Source: Haloplasma contractile SSD-17B
GTDB lineage: Bacteria > Bacillota_I > Bacilli_A > Haloplasmatales > Haloplasmataceae
NCBI RefSeq assembly: GCF_000215935.2
Contig: NZ_AFNU02000004.1
Coordinates: 62,001 to 126,000, forward strand
DNA: 64,000 nucleotides
Reading direction: 5' to 3'
The notes under the pieces were generated by a model. It had not been told where the DNA came from, did no database searches, and saw only the letters and a program-made list of their open reading frames with translations. Each line of letters opens with the position of its first letter. Positions within the stretch are counted from its first letter, which is position 1. Below, one piece after another: positions 1 through 9,287 of the stretch. A program made the position numbers and the translations under genes.

Positions 1-41
1 ATACCAACACGCAAACCTACTGGACTAACTTTTTGACCCAC
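1..41 (-). CDS. rpsC: 30S ribosomal protein S3, N-terminal fragment (runs off the window)
   Basis: Only the first 13 codons are inside the window. They read GTG then GQKVSPVGLRVG, the usual S3 start. The start is GTG, preceded at 49-58 by a strong ribosome binding site (AAGGAGGG on the minus strand). It follows rplV by about 20 bases, as in the standard S10 operon order. S3 binds 16S rRNA in the head of the small subunit at the mRNA entry channel. Confidence 0.9.
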   Translation of the reverse strand, partial: MGQKVSPVGLRVG

Positions 42-61
42 GGTGTATCCCTCCTTTTCAA

Positions 62-394
62 TTATTTTTCAGTCACTACAACTGTAATATGACTTGTACG
101 TTTGTTTATTAATCCTGCACGACCTTGTGCGCGAGGACGGAATCTTTTTAATGTAGGTCCTTCATTTACATAGGCTTCTTTTATATATAATTGATTAGGA
201 TCTATGTTTAAATTATGTTCAGCATTTGCAATTGCAGATTTTAGAACTTTTTCAACTATAGGAGAGGCCTTCTTAGGAGTTAGCTTTAAAATAGCGAATG
301 CTTCTCCAACCTGCTTCCCTCGAATTAAATCAGCTACTAGTCTTACTTTACGAGGAGCAACACGAACTGTTTTTGCTATAGCTTTAGCTTCCAT
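62..394 (-). CDS. rplV: 50S ribosomal protein L22
   Basis: This 110-residue protein has the usual L22 length. It opens with [20 protein letters not shown], and the C-terminal half carries the conserved [12 protein letters not shown] segment that forms the beta-hairpin lining the peptide exit tunnel. It sits between rpsS and rpsC in the S10 operon with short spacers, so it is translated from the same long mRNA. Nothing unusual is visible. Confidence 0.97.
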   Translation of the reverse strand: MEAKAIAKTVRVAPRKVRLVADLIRGKQVGEAFAILKLTPKKASPIVEKVLKSAIANAEHNLNIDPNQLYIKEAYVNEGPTLKRFRPRAQGRAGLINKRTSHITVVVTEK

Positions 395-415
395 TCTTAA
401 ATCCTCCTCTCAACG

Positions 416-694
416 TTATCGTTTCGCTTTTTTGTCTTTTTTATCATGCCCATGGTAAGTACGTGTAGGTGCAAATTCACCTAATTTATGTCCTACCATA
501 TCTTCTGTTACATATACAGGAACATGTTTACGTCCGTCATACACAGCAATTGTGTGTCCCATAAATTCAGGGAAAATTGTTGAACGACGAGACCATGTTT
601 GAATTACTTTCTTTTTGTCAGCTTTGTTCATTTCTTCTACTTTTTTCATTAAGTGTTCATCACAAAAAGGTCCTTTTTTAAGAGAACGTCCCAT
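416..694 (-). CDS. rpsS: 30S ribosomal protein S19
   Basis: The 92-residue product begins [19 protein letters not shown] and contains the family pattern [20 protein letters not shown], followed by a lysine-rich tail. S19 sits in the head of the small subunit and contacts S13 and the A-site tRNA. A clear AAAGGAGG-type binding site precedes the ATG. It lies between rplB and rplV, the usual order. Confidence 0.97.
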   Translation of the reverse strand: MGRSLKKGPFCDEHLMKKVEEMNKADKKKVIQTWSRRSTIFPEFMGHTIAVYDGRKHVPVYVTEDMVGHKLGEFAPTRTYHGHDKKDKKAKR

Positions 695-752
695 TAAAGT
701 TCCTCCTTTCGCCTCCTAGGGTATTTCCTAACGTTTGGTAACGTTCGTAGCG

Positions 753-1589
753 TTATTTTTTCTCATTACGACGACGAACAATATATTTATTAGACGCTTT
801 TTTCTTATTACGTGTTTTAAGACCAAGAGTTGGTTTACCCCATGGACTCACTGGTGACTTACGTCCGATTGGAGTACGTCCTTCTCCACCACCATGAGGG
901 TGATCGTTAGGGTTCATTACAGAACCACGTACAGTTGGTTTGATACCTTTCCAACGTTGACGTCCTGCTTTACCTACGTTTACTAGCTCATGATATTCAT
1001 TTCCTACTACACCAACAGTTGCTCTACATGTAGCAAGAATTTTACGACTTTCTCCAGATGCTAAACGCACAAGAACATAGCGTTCCTCACGTCCTTGAAT
1101 TTGAGCAGATGCTCCAGCTGAACGTACTAATTGTCCACCTTTTCCTGGTTTCATTTCAATATTATGAATCATAGTACCAACAGGGATGTTTTTAAGTGGC
1201 ATAGCATTTCCTACTTTAATATCCACTTGTTCTCCTGAGTAGATTTCCATTCCTACTTTTATCCCTTTAGGAGCTAGAATGTATCGTTTTTCTCCATCCG
1301 CATAGTTTATTAAAGCGATGTTAGCAGAACGGTTTGGATCGTATTCGATCGTAGCAACACGCCCAGGTACACCATCTTTATTACGTTTGAAGTCAATTAT
1401 ACGATATTTACGTTTATGTCCCCCACCGTGGTGACGAACCGTAATTTTACCTTGGTTATTTCGACCAGATTTTTTGTTTAATGGTGCCAGTAATGACTTT
1501 TCAGGTGTGTCAGTAGTAATTTCAGCATTTGTTAATGTAGTCATATTACGACGACCATTTGTGGTTGGTTTATACTTTTTAATTGGCAT
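753..1589 (-). CDS. rplB: 50S ribosomal protein L2
   Basis: The 278-residue product has full family length (B. subtilis L2 is about 277). It shows the N-terminal OB-fold region, the [12 protein letters not shown] motif near residues 50-65, and the C-terminal [14 protein letters not shown] segment with the conserved histidine near the peptidyl transferase centre. L2 is a primary 23S rRNA binding protein needed for subunit joining. An AGGAGG site stands directly before the ATG. Confidence 0.97.
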   Translation of the reverse strand: MPIKKYKPTTNGRRNMTTLTNAEITTDTPEKSLLAPLNKKSGRNNQGKITVRHHGGGHKRKYRIIDFKRNKDGVPGRVATIEYDPNRSANIALINYADGEKRYILAPKGIKVGMEIYSGEQVDIKVGNAMPLKNIPVGTMIHNIEMKPGKGGQLVRSAGASAQIQGREERYVLVRLASGESRKILATCRATVGVVGNEYHELVNVGKAGRQRWKGIKPTVRGSVMNPNDHPHGGGEGRTPIGRKSPVSPWGKPTLGLKTRNKKKASNKYIVRRRNEKK

Positions 1590-1629
1590 CTAACTTACCT
1601 CCTTTTACGTTAGATATACGTTTGTAAAT

Positions 1630-1914
1630 TTATACTTCGAATATCTCGATTGAGTTACCTTCTTTTAGTTTAACAATAGCCTTTTTTACAGCAGGCGTGT
1701 ATCCTTGATAGCGACCAACGCGACGTTTTTTAGGTTTAACATTCATAATGTTTACCTTTTCTACTTCAACATCAAAACGTTCTTCAACAGCATACTTAAC
1801 TTCTAATTTATTTGCATTACGATCGACCTCAAACGTATATTTGTTTTCAGCCATCATATCAGAAGACTTTTCTGTGATTATTGGGCGCTTTATAACATCT
1901 CTAGAGTCTCTCAT
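1630..1914 (-). CDS. rplW: 50S ribosomal protein L23
   Basis: The 94-residue product matches L23, with the [11 protein letters not shown] start and a [14 protein letters not shown] segment. L23 lies at the tunnel exit and docks trigger factor and SRP. Its ATG shares one base with the TAA stop of rplD (TAATG), so translation of the two genes is probably coupled. A 40-base spacer separates it from rplB. Confidence 0.96.
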   Translation of the reverse strand: MRDSRDVIKRPIITEKSSDMMAENKYTFEVDRNANKLEVKYAVEERFDVEVEKVNIMNVKPKKRRVGRYQGYTPAVKKAIVKLKEGNSIEIFEV

Positions 1915-2537
1915 TATGCAAGCACCTCCTCAATTTTACTAACAGCATCTTGAGTCATAACCAGTTTGTTATAATTTAAAATATCTAGTACATTAATTTT
2001 ACTTGCAGGTAATGTGATCGCATTCGGGATGTTACGTGCTGATAACATAACATTCACATTTTCTTCTCCTGTAACAATTAATGTTTTTTCGTTTGATACT
2101 AAATTCTTTAATACTTGAACCATTTCCTGTGTTTTAGGAGATTCAAAAGTTAAAGAATCAAGAACAACAACGCTATCTTCATTTACTTTCGTTGATAACG
2201 CTGAACGTAAAGCTAAACGACGAACTTTTTTATTTAAACGGTACGAATAACTTCTTGGAGTAGGTCCGAATACAACTCCTCCTCCACGCCATTGAGGTGA
2301 ACGGATTGATCCTTGTCTAGCGCGTCCTGTTCCTTTTTGACGCCAAGGTTTTCTACCTCCACCACGAACTTCCGTACGCGTTTTTGTTTTATGAGTTCCT
2401 TGACGTAATGATGCTCTTTGCATAATAACAGCATCGTATAACACTTGTTGATTTGGCTCAATTCCAAATACTTCTTCCGCTAATTGAATATCACCAACTT
2501 GCGTACCACTTTGATTGAATAATGCAACTTTAGGCAT
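1914..2537 (-). CDS. rplD: 50S ribosomal protein L4
   Basis: The 207-residue product is a normal-length L4 with the conserved loop [20 protein letters not shown] and the [17 protein letters not shown] tunnel extension. L4 binds domain I of 23S rRNA and lines the exit tunnel. In E. coli it also represses its own operon through the S10 leader. Whether it does so here is not known, although a structured leader lies upstream of rpsJ. Confidence 0.97.
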   Translation of the reverse strand: MPKVALFNQSGTQVGDIQLAEEVFGIEPNQQVLYDAVIMQRASLRQGTHKTKTRTEVRGGGRKPWRQKGTGRARQGSIRSPQWRGGGVVFGPTPRSYSYRLNKKVRRLALRSALSTKVNEDSVVVLDSLTFESPKTQEMVQVLKNLVSNEKTLIVTGEENVNVMLSARNIPNAITLPASKINVLDILNYNKLVMTQDAVSKIEEVLA

Positions 2538-2569
2538 TTGTGGTCCTCCTTTCTTGTAAGACTCCTCTA

Positions 2570-3202
2570 TTATTTGTTACCCTTAATAGCGCTCTTGATC
2601 ATAACTAATGATTTTTTAGCACCAGGTACATTCCCTTTAACTAATAATAAGTTACGGTCTGTATCCACTTTTACGATTTCAAGGTTTTGAATCGTTACTC
2701 GTTCACTTCCCATGTGACCTGCTAATTTTTTCCCTTTGCGAACATGCATTGGGTCAACTGGTCCCATAGAACCTGGTCCTCTGTGATATCTAGAACCATG
2801 TGACATTGGTCCTGTAGAGAAATTATGACGTTTAATAGGTCCTTGGAAACCTTTTCCTTTAGAAGTTCCTGTTACGTCAATTGTATCTCCTGCTTCAAAG
2901 ATATCAACTTTAACCTCTTGACCAACTTCAAAATCCGCCATTTCATTTCCGCGAATTTCTTTTACGTAGCGCTTAGGTCCTGTTTCTGCTTTTTTAGCAT
3001 GTCCAATTTCCGCTTTTGTCTTTAGTTTTTCACGAATGTCCGCGAATCCTAATTGAACACTATCGTATCCATCAACATCAGCTGTTTTCTTTTGTAATAC
3101 AACATTTGGCGCTGCTTCAACAACAGTTACAGGAATTAAATCACCATTTTCACCGAATACTTGTGTCATTCCAACTTTTCTACCTAAGATTCCTTTGGCC
3201 AT
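2570..3202 (-). CDS. rplC: 50S ribosomal protein L3
   Basis: The 210-residue product starts [16 protein letters not shown] and contains the family signature [17 protein letters not shown] and the glycine-rich HRGPGSMG loop reaching toward the peptidyl transferase centre. It is an early-assembly 23S rRNA binding protein. The glutamine in that loop region, which PrmB methylates in some bacteria, was not examined. It sits second in the operon behind rpsJ with a strong binding site. Confidence 0.97.
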   Translation of the reverse strand: MAKGILGRKVGMTQVFGENGDLIPVTVVEAAPNVVLQKKTADVDGYDSVQLGFADIREKLKTKAEIGHAKKAETGPKRYVKEIRGNEMADFEVGQEVKVDIFEAGDTIDVTGTSKGKGFQGPIKRHNFSTGPMSHGSRYHRGPGSMGPVDPMHVRKGKKLAGHMGSERVTIQNLEIVKVDTDRNLLLVKGNVPGAKKSLVMIKSAIKGNK

Positions 3203-3229
3203 GAGTTACACCTCCTATATTATCTTTTA

Positions 3230-3538
3230 TTATAATTTAATTTCAATTTCTACACCTGATGGCATTTCTAGGTGAATCAATGAATCAACAGTTTGTGGAG
3301 TAGGTTCCACGATGTCAATTAAACGCTTATGAGTACGCATTTCGAATTGTTCACGAGAATCTTTGTACTTGTGAACAGCACGTAAGATTGTGTAAACTTG
3401 CTTTTCTGTTGGTAATGGGATTGGCCCCGAAACAGTAGCACCTGTTTTCTTTGCGCTCTCAACAATTTTTTTGGCAGATTGATCAATTAGTTTATGATCA
3501 TATGCTTTTAAACGAATTCTAATTTTTTGATTTGCCAT
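3230..3538 (-). CDS. rpsJ: 30S ribosomal protein S10 (NusE), first gene of the S10 operon
   Basis: The 102-residue product begins [19 protein letters not shown] and carries the conserved THKRLIDI and GVEIEIKL segments. S10 belongs to the head of the small subunit and also acts as NusE, pairing with NusB in antitermination. It is the first gene of a minus-strand operon rpsJ-rplC-rplD-rplW-rplB-rpsS-rplV-rpsC. A good sigma-A-type promoter and a leader of about 130 nt lie upstream. Confidence 0.97.
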   Translation of the reverse strand: MANQKIRIRLKAYDHKLIDQSAKKIVESAKKTGATVSGPIPLPTEKQVYTILRAVHKYKDSREQFEMRTHKRLIDIVEPTPQTVDSLIHLEMPSGVEIEIKL

Positions 3539-3672
3539 TTATTGTTCCTCCTTTCGCCTATTTTTAAAATAGACTTGCTCCATGAAAATTACCTGATTAC
3601 ACCATTTTGCCAAAACAATGCACCCGGGTGTGTCAGCAACCTTTCACTTCACAGCCTTCTGCAGTCATAGAC
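3539..3672 (-). promoter_or_regulatory. S10 operon leader with hairpins
   Basis: Between the predicted transcription start (about 3672) and rpsJ lies a GC-richer leader of about 134 nt. It holds a hairpin at 3600-3620 (nine pairs including wobbles, three-base loop), a palindromic CACCCGGGTG at 3621-3630, and the rpsJ binding site next to the start. The S10 operon is autoregulated through its leader in E. coli. A similar role here is inference. Confidence 0.55.
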
Positions 3673-3678
3673 CTAACT

Positions 3679-3707
3679 ATTATACTACAGTTGGTGTGGG
3701 TATTCAA
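3679..3707 (-). promoter_or_regulatory. Promoter of the S10 operon
   Basis: On the minus strand, TTGAAT (3702-3707) and TATAAT (3679-3684) are separated by exactly 17 bases. This is close to the sigma-A consensus, and the predicted start gives a leader of about 130 nt before rpsJ. Confidence 0.75.
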
Positions 3708-3709
3708 GG

Positions 3710-4710
3710 TATAATCTAACTTTTTTTTAGTTTTTTGATTTGATTAATAGAATTAATATCTCCATTAATATTTGCAACTTATATATTTAAACATATATTA
3801 AGTGTTAAGTCAAACTTTACTCACTATTTTATTATGGTATTTTTTTGTAATTTTATTAATCATGAATAGATATTTATACAAAAATATAAAAAGGAGCGAT
3901 TAGCATCCATTACTCTTGAACGATTTATTATTAACTTGTGATGATTTTACAGAAACTTTACCGATTTAATGTACCTGAGTTTATATAATTAAAATCGAAT
4001 GCAAGTAAGTAGACGTAGATATCATTAAGCGATTTTATAATCAATTGTCATATGATTTAATAATATTTGATACGATTATTATTCGTAAACTAATTTTAAA
4101 AAAATTAATTTATTTGTGTAGAATTAAGTGTTGATCACTATTAAATTATTTAATAATTCAAATAAAATAGTATTGACCATAAAAAAACTACTACCTATTA
4201 TACAGGTCAGTCCGTATCGACTGTGGATAACTAATATTTAATTTTAATGTGTTTACTAGTACTAACCTTGTAGAATAATCGTGCGAACCAAATTATATTA
4301 TGAATAAACTAATTATAGCTTATAGCTACTAACTGTTTAATTTATGCATTAAACTATTTTGATTTATGTCGAATAGAAAGCAACGATGTGTCAACCAATT
4401 ACATATCGAACTACTTCGGTGCTTTTTTAACAAACACGCTAAGTGAGCTAGACCTTATTTAATTAACTATATATAATAATAAAATATTGTATTAACTAAA
4501 TTAGTGTACTCTGTAGTTCTATTAATGCTATAAAAAAGCGCAAAGATAATAGAACTCGTTTTGAACTTAATCGTGAGCAATCTAGTAGATTACTCTGTCC
4601 ATGATACCATCCTACGTTAACCGAACTAAATGATACGATTCTATTTGGGTCCGTCGTATTTAGATTTATATTAAACATTATGTAGCTAATACTAAGTTAT
4701 TTTATTAAAA
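3710..4710. other. Gene-free intergenic stretch between rpsJ and tuf
   Basis: About 1 kb of very AT-rich sequence with no recognisable gene on either strand. The longest open frame (4496-4678, minus, 60 codons) has no binding site and a composition unlike the neighbours. A single perfect DnaA-box sequence (TGTGGATAA, the complement of TTATCCACA) lies at 4222-4230. I saw no tRNA, known small RNA or repeat array. It may be a decayed region or may hold an unrecognised RNA. Confidence 0.5.
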
Positions 4711-4741
4711 TAAAAAAACCAAGATCAGATGATCTTGGTTT
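4711..4741 (-). terminator. Terminator after tuf
   Basis: A hairpin with 10-base arms, AACCAAGATC and GATCTTGGTT, around a four-base loop lies 22 bases past the tuf stop. It is followed on the minus strand by a run of T. It ends the str operon before the long gap. Confidence 0.85.
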
Positions 4742-4762
4742 TAATTTTTATCGTATTAAGGA

Positions 4763-5947
4763 TTACTCCACAATTTCGATTACGTTACCTGCACCTACTG
4801 TACGTCCACCTTCACGAATTGAGAATTTAGTTCCTTGCTCAACTGCGATTGGCTTTTGTAATTCAACAACCATTTCAATGTTGTCTCCAGGCATAACCAT
4901 GTCAACACCTTCTGGTAAGTTAATTGTACCAGTAACGTCAGTTGTACGGAAGTAGAACTGAGGTTGGTAGTTATTGAAGAATGGCTTATGACGTCCACCT
5001 TCTTCTTTTGATAAAGCATAAACTTGTGCTTTAAATTTAGTGTGTGGATTAACAGTTCCAGGTTTAGCTAAAACTTGCCCACGCTCGATATCTTCACGAG
5101 AAACACCACGTAATAAAGCTCCAATATTGTCTCCTGCTTCAGCGTAATCTAATAATTTACGGAACATTTCGATTCCAGTTACAGTCGTTGTCTTAGTATC
5201 AACTAAACCAATGATTTCAACTTGGTCACCATTGTTTAATTGTCCACGCTCAACACGTCCTGTAGCAACTGTTCCACGTCCAGTAATTGAGAATACATCC
5301 TCAACTGGCATTAAGAACGGCTTGTCAGAATCACGTTCTGGAGTAGGGATATACTCATCTACAGCAGCCATTAATTCAGTGATTTTTTCTACCCATTGCT
5401 CTTCACCGTTTAATGCTCCTAAAGCTGATCCCATGATTACAGGAACATCGTCACCTGGGAAATCATACTCAGATAATAAGTCACGAACTTCCATTTCTAC
5501 TAATTCTAATAGCTCTTCGTCGTCTACCATATCACATTTGTTTAAGAATACAACTAGACGAGGTACTCCTACCTGACGTGATAATAAGATATGCTCACGA
5601 GTTTGTGGCATTGGTCCATCTGCAGCAGATACTACTAGGATTCCACCATCCATTTGTGCAGCACCAGTAATCATGTTCTTAACGTAGTCAGCATGTCCTG
5701 GGCAGTCAACGTGTGCATAGTGACGTTCTTCAGTTTGGTATTCAACATGTGCAGTTGAGATTGTGATTCCACGTTCACGCTCTTCAGGTGCACCATCAAT
5801 TTCATCATATGCCATTGCTTTAGCATTTCCACCAGCTGATAATACCGCAGTAATTGCAGCTGTTAATGTAGTTTTTCCATGGTCAACGTGTCCTATTGTA
5901 CCAATGTTAACATGTGGCTTTGAACGATCAAATTTTTCTTTAGCCAT
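4763..5947 (-). CDS. tuf: Elongation factor Tu
   Basis: The 394-residue GTPase delivers aminoacyl-tRNA to the ribosome. Visible motifs are the P-loop GHVDHGKT near residue 19, DCPGHADY (G3) near residue 80 and NKCD (G4) near residue 136, followed by beta-barrel domains 2 and 3 ending in [14 protein letters not shown]. Length is normal for Bacillota. It is the last gene of the rpsL-rpsG-fusA-tuf cluster, has its own promoter in the fusA-tuf gap, and is closed by a strong terminator, consistent with high expression. Confidence 0.98.
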   Translation of the reverse strand: MAKEKFDRSKPHVNIGTIGHVDHGKTTLTAAITAVLSAGGNAKAMAYDEIDGAPEERERGITISTAHVEYQTEERHYAHVDCPGHADYVKNMITGAAQMDGGILVVSAADGPMPQTREHILLSRQVGVPRLVVFLNKCDMVDDEELLELVEMEVRDLLSEYDFPGDDVPVIMGSALGALNGEEQWVEKITELMAAVDEYIPTPERDSDKPFLMPVEDVFSITGRGTVATGRVERGQLNNGDQVEIIGLVDTKTTTVTGIEMFRKLLDYAEAGDNIGALLRGVSREDIERGQVLAKPGTVNPHTKFKAQVYALSKEEGGRHKPFFNNYQPQFYFRTTDVTGTINLPEGVDMVMPGDNIEMVVELQKPIAVEQGTKFSIREGGRTVGAGNVIEIVE

Positions 5948-5989
5948 CGTTAATTCCTCCTTAAAATAAGTTATTTTTTAACAATTTTT

Positions 5990-6018
5990 ATTTTACATTA
6001 CTACTTACTTTATTGCAA
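5990..6018 (-). promoter_or_regulatory. Likely internal promoter for tuf
   Basis: On the minus strand, TTGCAA (6013-6018) and TAAAAT (5990-5995) are separated by 17 bases. They lie in the 107-base gap between fusA and tuf. A separate tuf promoter would allow EF-Tu to be made in excess of EF-G. Confidence 0.5.
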
Positions 6019-6054
6019 GCAATAAATTAAACATTATAAGTTTACTTAATATAA

Positions 6055-8124
6055 TTAAGCGTTTTTCTTAATTATTTCTTCAGATATTGATTTAGGTACT
6101 TGCTCATAGTGATCAAATTGCATTGTAAATGTTCCACGACCTTGTGTGTTAGAACGTAATGCAGTAGCATATCCGAACATTTCACTTAATGGTACAAATG
6201 CTTTAACTACTAATGCATTTCCTCTACTTTCTTGTCCTTCCGGACGTCCACGACGAGACGTGATATCTCCAATTACAGTCCCTAGATATTCTTCAGGAAC
6301 TACAACCTCGACAGCCATTAATGGCTCAAGGATAACTGGATTACATTTCTTAGCTGCATTTTTAAGTGCCATTGAGGCAGCTATTTTGTATGCCATCTCA
6401 CTTGAATCTACATCATGGTATGATCCATCGTATACGGCAGCTTTTATATCAACTAATGGATATCCTGCTAAGACACCATTGTCTAATGATTCTTCTAGAC
6501 CTTTTTGTACTGATGGAATATATTCACGAGGTACAACTCCACCAACAACTTCGTTTTTAAATTCGAATCCAGCACCTTGGTCATTTGGTTCAAAACGAAT
6601 CCAAACGTGTCCATATTGTCCACGTCCACCAGACTGACGTACGAATTTACCTTCAACTTCTGCTGATTGTCGGAACGTTTCACGGTATGATACCTGAGGA
6701 GCACCTACATCAGCTTCTACTTTGAATTCACGTCGTAATCGGTCAACAATGATATCTAAGTGCAGTTCACCCATACCTGATATAATTGTCTCTCCAGTTT
6801 CACGATCTGTTTCAGTACGGAAAGTTGGATCTTCTTCAGCTAACTTAACTAATGCAATACCCATTTTGTCTTGATCTTTCTTAGACTTCGGTTCAATGGC
6901 TACAGAGATAACTGGTTCTGGGAATTCCATTGACTCAAGGATAACTACATGATCTTGGTCACACAGTGTATCTCCTGTTGTTGTATTTTTAAGTCCTACT
7001 GCAGCAGCGATATCCCCTGCGTACACTTGACTTATTTCTTGTCGTGAGTTTGCATGCATCTGTAAGATACGACCAAGTCGTTCACGTTTATCTTTAGTAG
7101 AGTTTAAGATATATGAACCTGCTTCGATTGTTCCTGAATACACACGGAAGAATGTTAATTTACCAACAAATGGGTCAGTAGCAACTTTAAATGCTAGTGC
7201 TGAGAATGGTTCACTATCATCAGCATGACGCGCTACTTCTGTTCCATCTTCTAAAGTTCCAGTAATGGAAGCAATATCAGTTGGTGCAGGTAGGTAATCA
7301 ATAACTGCATCTAATAAAATCTGAACTCCTTTGTTTTTAAATGCTGATCCGCATAGTACAGGGTAAAATTCTACATTACATGTAGCTTTTCGGATTCCAG
7401 CTTTTAGTTCATCAACTGTAATCTCTTCACCCTCTAGATACTTCATCATTAATTCTTCATTTGTTTCACAAACAGATTCTACTAATGATTCACGTTCTAT
7501 TTTTGCATCCTCTAAATATTCTTCTGGAACATCAACAATGTCAATTTCAGTACCTAAATCGTTATTATACATATAGGCCTTCATCTCAACTAAATCGATA
7601 ATTCCATTAAACTGGTCTTCAGCACCAATTGGTAACTGAATAGCATGTGCATTAGCACGTAGACGATCGTGCAATGTCTTTACTGAGTAAGAAAAGTCTG
7701 CACCAATCTTGTCCATTTTATTTACAAATACTACACGTGGTACACCGTATGTTGTAGCTTGACGCCAAACTGTTTCAGTTTGAGGTTCAACTCCAGATTG
7801 AGCATCTAGTACGGCTACAGCACCATCAAGTACACGAAGTGAACGTTCAACCTCTACAGTGAAGTCTACGTGTCCTGGTGTATCGATGATGTTAATACGA
7901 TGGTCATTCCATTGACAAGTAGTTGCCGCAGATGTAATTGTAATTCCACGTTCTTGCTCTTGCTCCATCCAGTCCATCTGTGAAGCACCTTCATGTGTTT
8001 CACCAATTTTATGGATTCTTCCTGTGTAATATAGAATACGCTCAGTTGCAGTTGTTTTACCTGCATCGATATGAGCCATGATTCCTATATTACGGGTCTT
8101 TTGTAATGGAAAGTCTCTACCCAT
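6055..8124 (-). CDS. fusA: Elongation factor G
   Basis: The 689-residue translocase matches EF-G in length and domain order. It has a G domain with AHIDAGKTT near residue 17, DTPGHVDF near residue 81 and NKMD near residue 135, then domains II-V including the GELHLDII and GRGQYGHV segments. EF-G moves tRNAs and mRNA through the ribosome after peptide transfer and acts in recycling. It lies between rpsG and tuf, 48 bases after rpsG. Nothing in the sequence marks it as a second-copy or resistance-type paralogue. Confidence 0.98.
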   Translation of the reverse strand: MGRDFPLQKTRNIGIMAHIDAGKTTATERILYYTGRIHKIGETHEGASQMDWMEQEQERGITITSAATTCQWNDHRINIIDTPGHVDFTVEVERSLRVLDGAVAVLDAQSGVEPQTETVWRQATTYGVPRVVFVNKMDKIGADFSYSVKTLHDRLRANAHAIQLPIGAEDQFNGIIDLVEMKAYMYNNDLGTEIDIVDVPEEYLEDAKIERESLVESVCETNEELMMKYLEGEEITVDELKAGIRKATCNVEFYPVLCGSAFKNKGVQILLDAVIDYLPAPTDIASITGTLEDGTEVARHADDSEPFSALAFKVATDPFVGKLTFFRVYSGTIEAGSYILNSTKDKRERLGRILQMHANSRQEISQVYAGDIAAAVGLKNTTTGDTLCDQDHVVILESMEFPEPVISVAIEPKSKKDQDKMGIALVKLAEEDPTFRTETDRETGETIISGMGELHLDIIVDRLRREFKVEADVGAPQVSYRETFRQSAEVEGKFVRQSGGRGQYGHVWIRFEPNDQGAGFEFKNEVVGGVVPREYIPSVQKGLEESLDNGVLAGYPLVDIKAAVYDGSYHDVDSSEMAYKIAASMALKNAAKKCNPVILEPLMAVEVVVPEEYLGTVIGDITSRRGRPEGQESRGNALVVKAFVPLSEMFGYATALRSNTQGRGTFTMQFDHYEQVPKSISEEIIKKNA

Positions 8125-8172
8125 ATTAAGCCTCCTATCGTGTGTCTATTATTATTTTTAATTCTTATTAGA

Positions 8173-8643
8173 TTACCAACGATAGTGTGCAAATGCTTTA
8201 TTTGCTTCAGCCATTCTATGCGTATCTTCACGTTTCTTAACTGAAGATCCTACATTGTTTGACGCATCAATAATTTCGTTAGCAAGTCTTTCTTCCATTG
8301 TTTTTTCATTTCTTAAGCGTGCATATTGAGTTAACCAACGTAACCCTAAAGTTACACGGCGTTCAGGTCTAACCTCAACTGGTACTTGGTAGTTCGCACC
8401 ACCGATACGGCGAGCTTTTACTTCAAGTACTGGCATAATGTTTTCAAGTGCACTTTCAAATACTTCTATTGGATTAGTATTTGATTTTTCTTCTATTTTA
8501 TTAAATGCTCCATATAAAATATGTTGAGCAGTTCCCTTTTTCCCGTCAACCATAATACTATTGATTAAACGTGAAACAAGTTTTGAATTATACATTGGAT
8601 CTGGTAATACATCTCTTTTAGGTACTTTACCCTTACGAGGCAT
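8173..8643 (-). CDS. rpsG: 30S ribosomal protein S7
   Basis: The 156-residue product starts [16 protein letters not shown] and contains the [19 protein letters not shown] segment and the terminal [15 protein letters not shown] typical of S7. S7 nucleates assembly of the 16S 3' domain and represses the str operon in E. coli. A strong binding site precedes the ATG. It lies between rpsL and fusA. Confidence 0.97.
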   Translation of the reverse strand: MPRKGKVPKRDVLPDPMYNSKLVSRLINSIMVDGKKGTAQHILYGAFNKIEEKSNTNPIEVFESALENIMPVLEVKARRIGGANYQVPVEVRPERRVTLGLRWLTQYARLRNEKTMEERLANEIIDASNNVGSSVKKREDTHRMAEANKAFAHYRW

Positions 8644-8702
8644 ATTGTTTCCTCCTTTCGCATGTTTATACTATAAATTATACCAATTTATGTTATGCTA
8701 AA

Positions 8703-9116
8703 TTATTTCTTTGGTCGTTTTGTACCGTACTTAGAACGTCCTTGCATACGTCCTTCTACTCCAGTTGTATCTAATGTACCACGAACGATGTGATAACGTA
8801 CTCCTGGTAAGTCTTTTACACGACCACCACGAATTAATACAACACTATGTTCTTGTAATTTATGTCCGATCCCTGGTATATAAGCAGTAACTTCCATACC
8901 ATTTGTTAAACGAACACGCGCAAACTTACGTAATGCAGAGTTTGGCTTCTTAGGTGTCATTGTACCAACACGTGTACATACTCCACGTTTTTGTGGTGAG
9001 AATAATTTAGTTCTTTTTTTCTTTAAACTGTTATAACCAACATTTAAATGTGGTGAATCGGTCTTTTTCGTTTTCTTAGTACGACCTTTACGTACTAATT
9101 GATTAATCGTAGGCAT
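8703..9116 (-). CDS. rpsL: 30S ribosomal protein S12
   Basis: S12 sits at the decoding centre. The start is placed at ATG 9114-9116 ([12 protein letters not shown]), giving 137 residues, because AAAGGAGGAAA lies just upstream. A longer frame beginning 12 codons earlier would swallow that site. The conserved [17 protein letters not shown] loop has lysine at the classical streptomycin position, so the genotype looks sensitive. It is the first gene of the str cluster. In B. subtilis an L7Ae-like gene sits between rpoC and rpsL, and none is present here. Confidence 0.96.
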   Translation of the reverse strand: MPTINQLVRKGRTKKTKKTDSPHLNVGYNSLKKKRTKLFSPQKRGVCTRVGTMTPKKPNSALRKFARVRLTNGMEVTAYIPGIGHKLQEHSVVLIRGGRVKDLPGVRYHIVRGTLDTTGVEGRMQGRSKYGTKRPKK

Positions 9117-9144
9117 TTTGTTTCCTCCTTTCTTATATAAAACT

Positions 9145-9224
9145 AAACCCACATATCCAGGCGTTTTATTTTGGGTTTAAAATCATGTTTTGCAGCCAAT
9201 GATTTTCATTAACCACAAAACATG
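9145..9224 (-). promoter_or_regulatory. Folded leader of the str operon (two hairpins)
   Basis: The rpsL leader RNA can form a 19-pair stem with a three-base loop at 9184-9224. Its base is a perfect nine-pair stretch (CATGTTTTG with CAAAACATG), and the middle is held by G-U wobbles. A second stem pairs 9145-9151 with 9172-9178 (AAACCCA and TGGGTTT). There is no U run, so it does not look like a terminator. A ribosomal-protein autoregulatory element is the likeliest reading. Confidence 0.6.
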
Positions 9225-9247
9225 TGTTTTCTACAAACGCAAGGACA

Positions 9248-9276
9248 ATTTTATCAACATTTCAGTAGAATGTCAA
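9248..9276 (-). promoter_or_regulatory. Promoter of rpsL-rpsG-fusA(-tuf)
   Basis: On the minus strand, a perfect TTGACA (9271-9276) and TAAAAT (9248-9253) are 17 bases apart. They lie immediately after the rpoC stop. No terminator was seen between rpoC and this promoter, so readthrough from rpoBC may add to expression. Confidence 0.8.
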
Positions 9277-9287
9277 TATATTTTTAG

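Noticed and set aside
4222-4230. Chromosome replication origin near the DnaA box
   Set aside because: Only one box is present, with no dnaA or dnaN and no box cluster.
4496-4678. A 60-codon frame in the rpsJ-tuf gap
   Set aside because: No binding site, odd composition and no recognised motif.
6146-6637. A 163-codon open frame on the plus strand inside fusA
   Set aside because: It lies wholly antisense to fusA, has no binding site and no family resemblance, and is a shadow of a long conserved gene.
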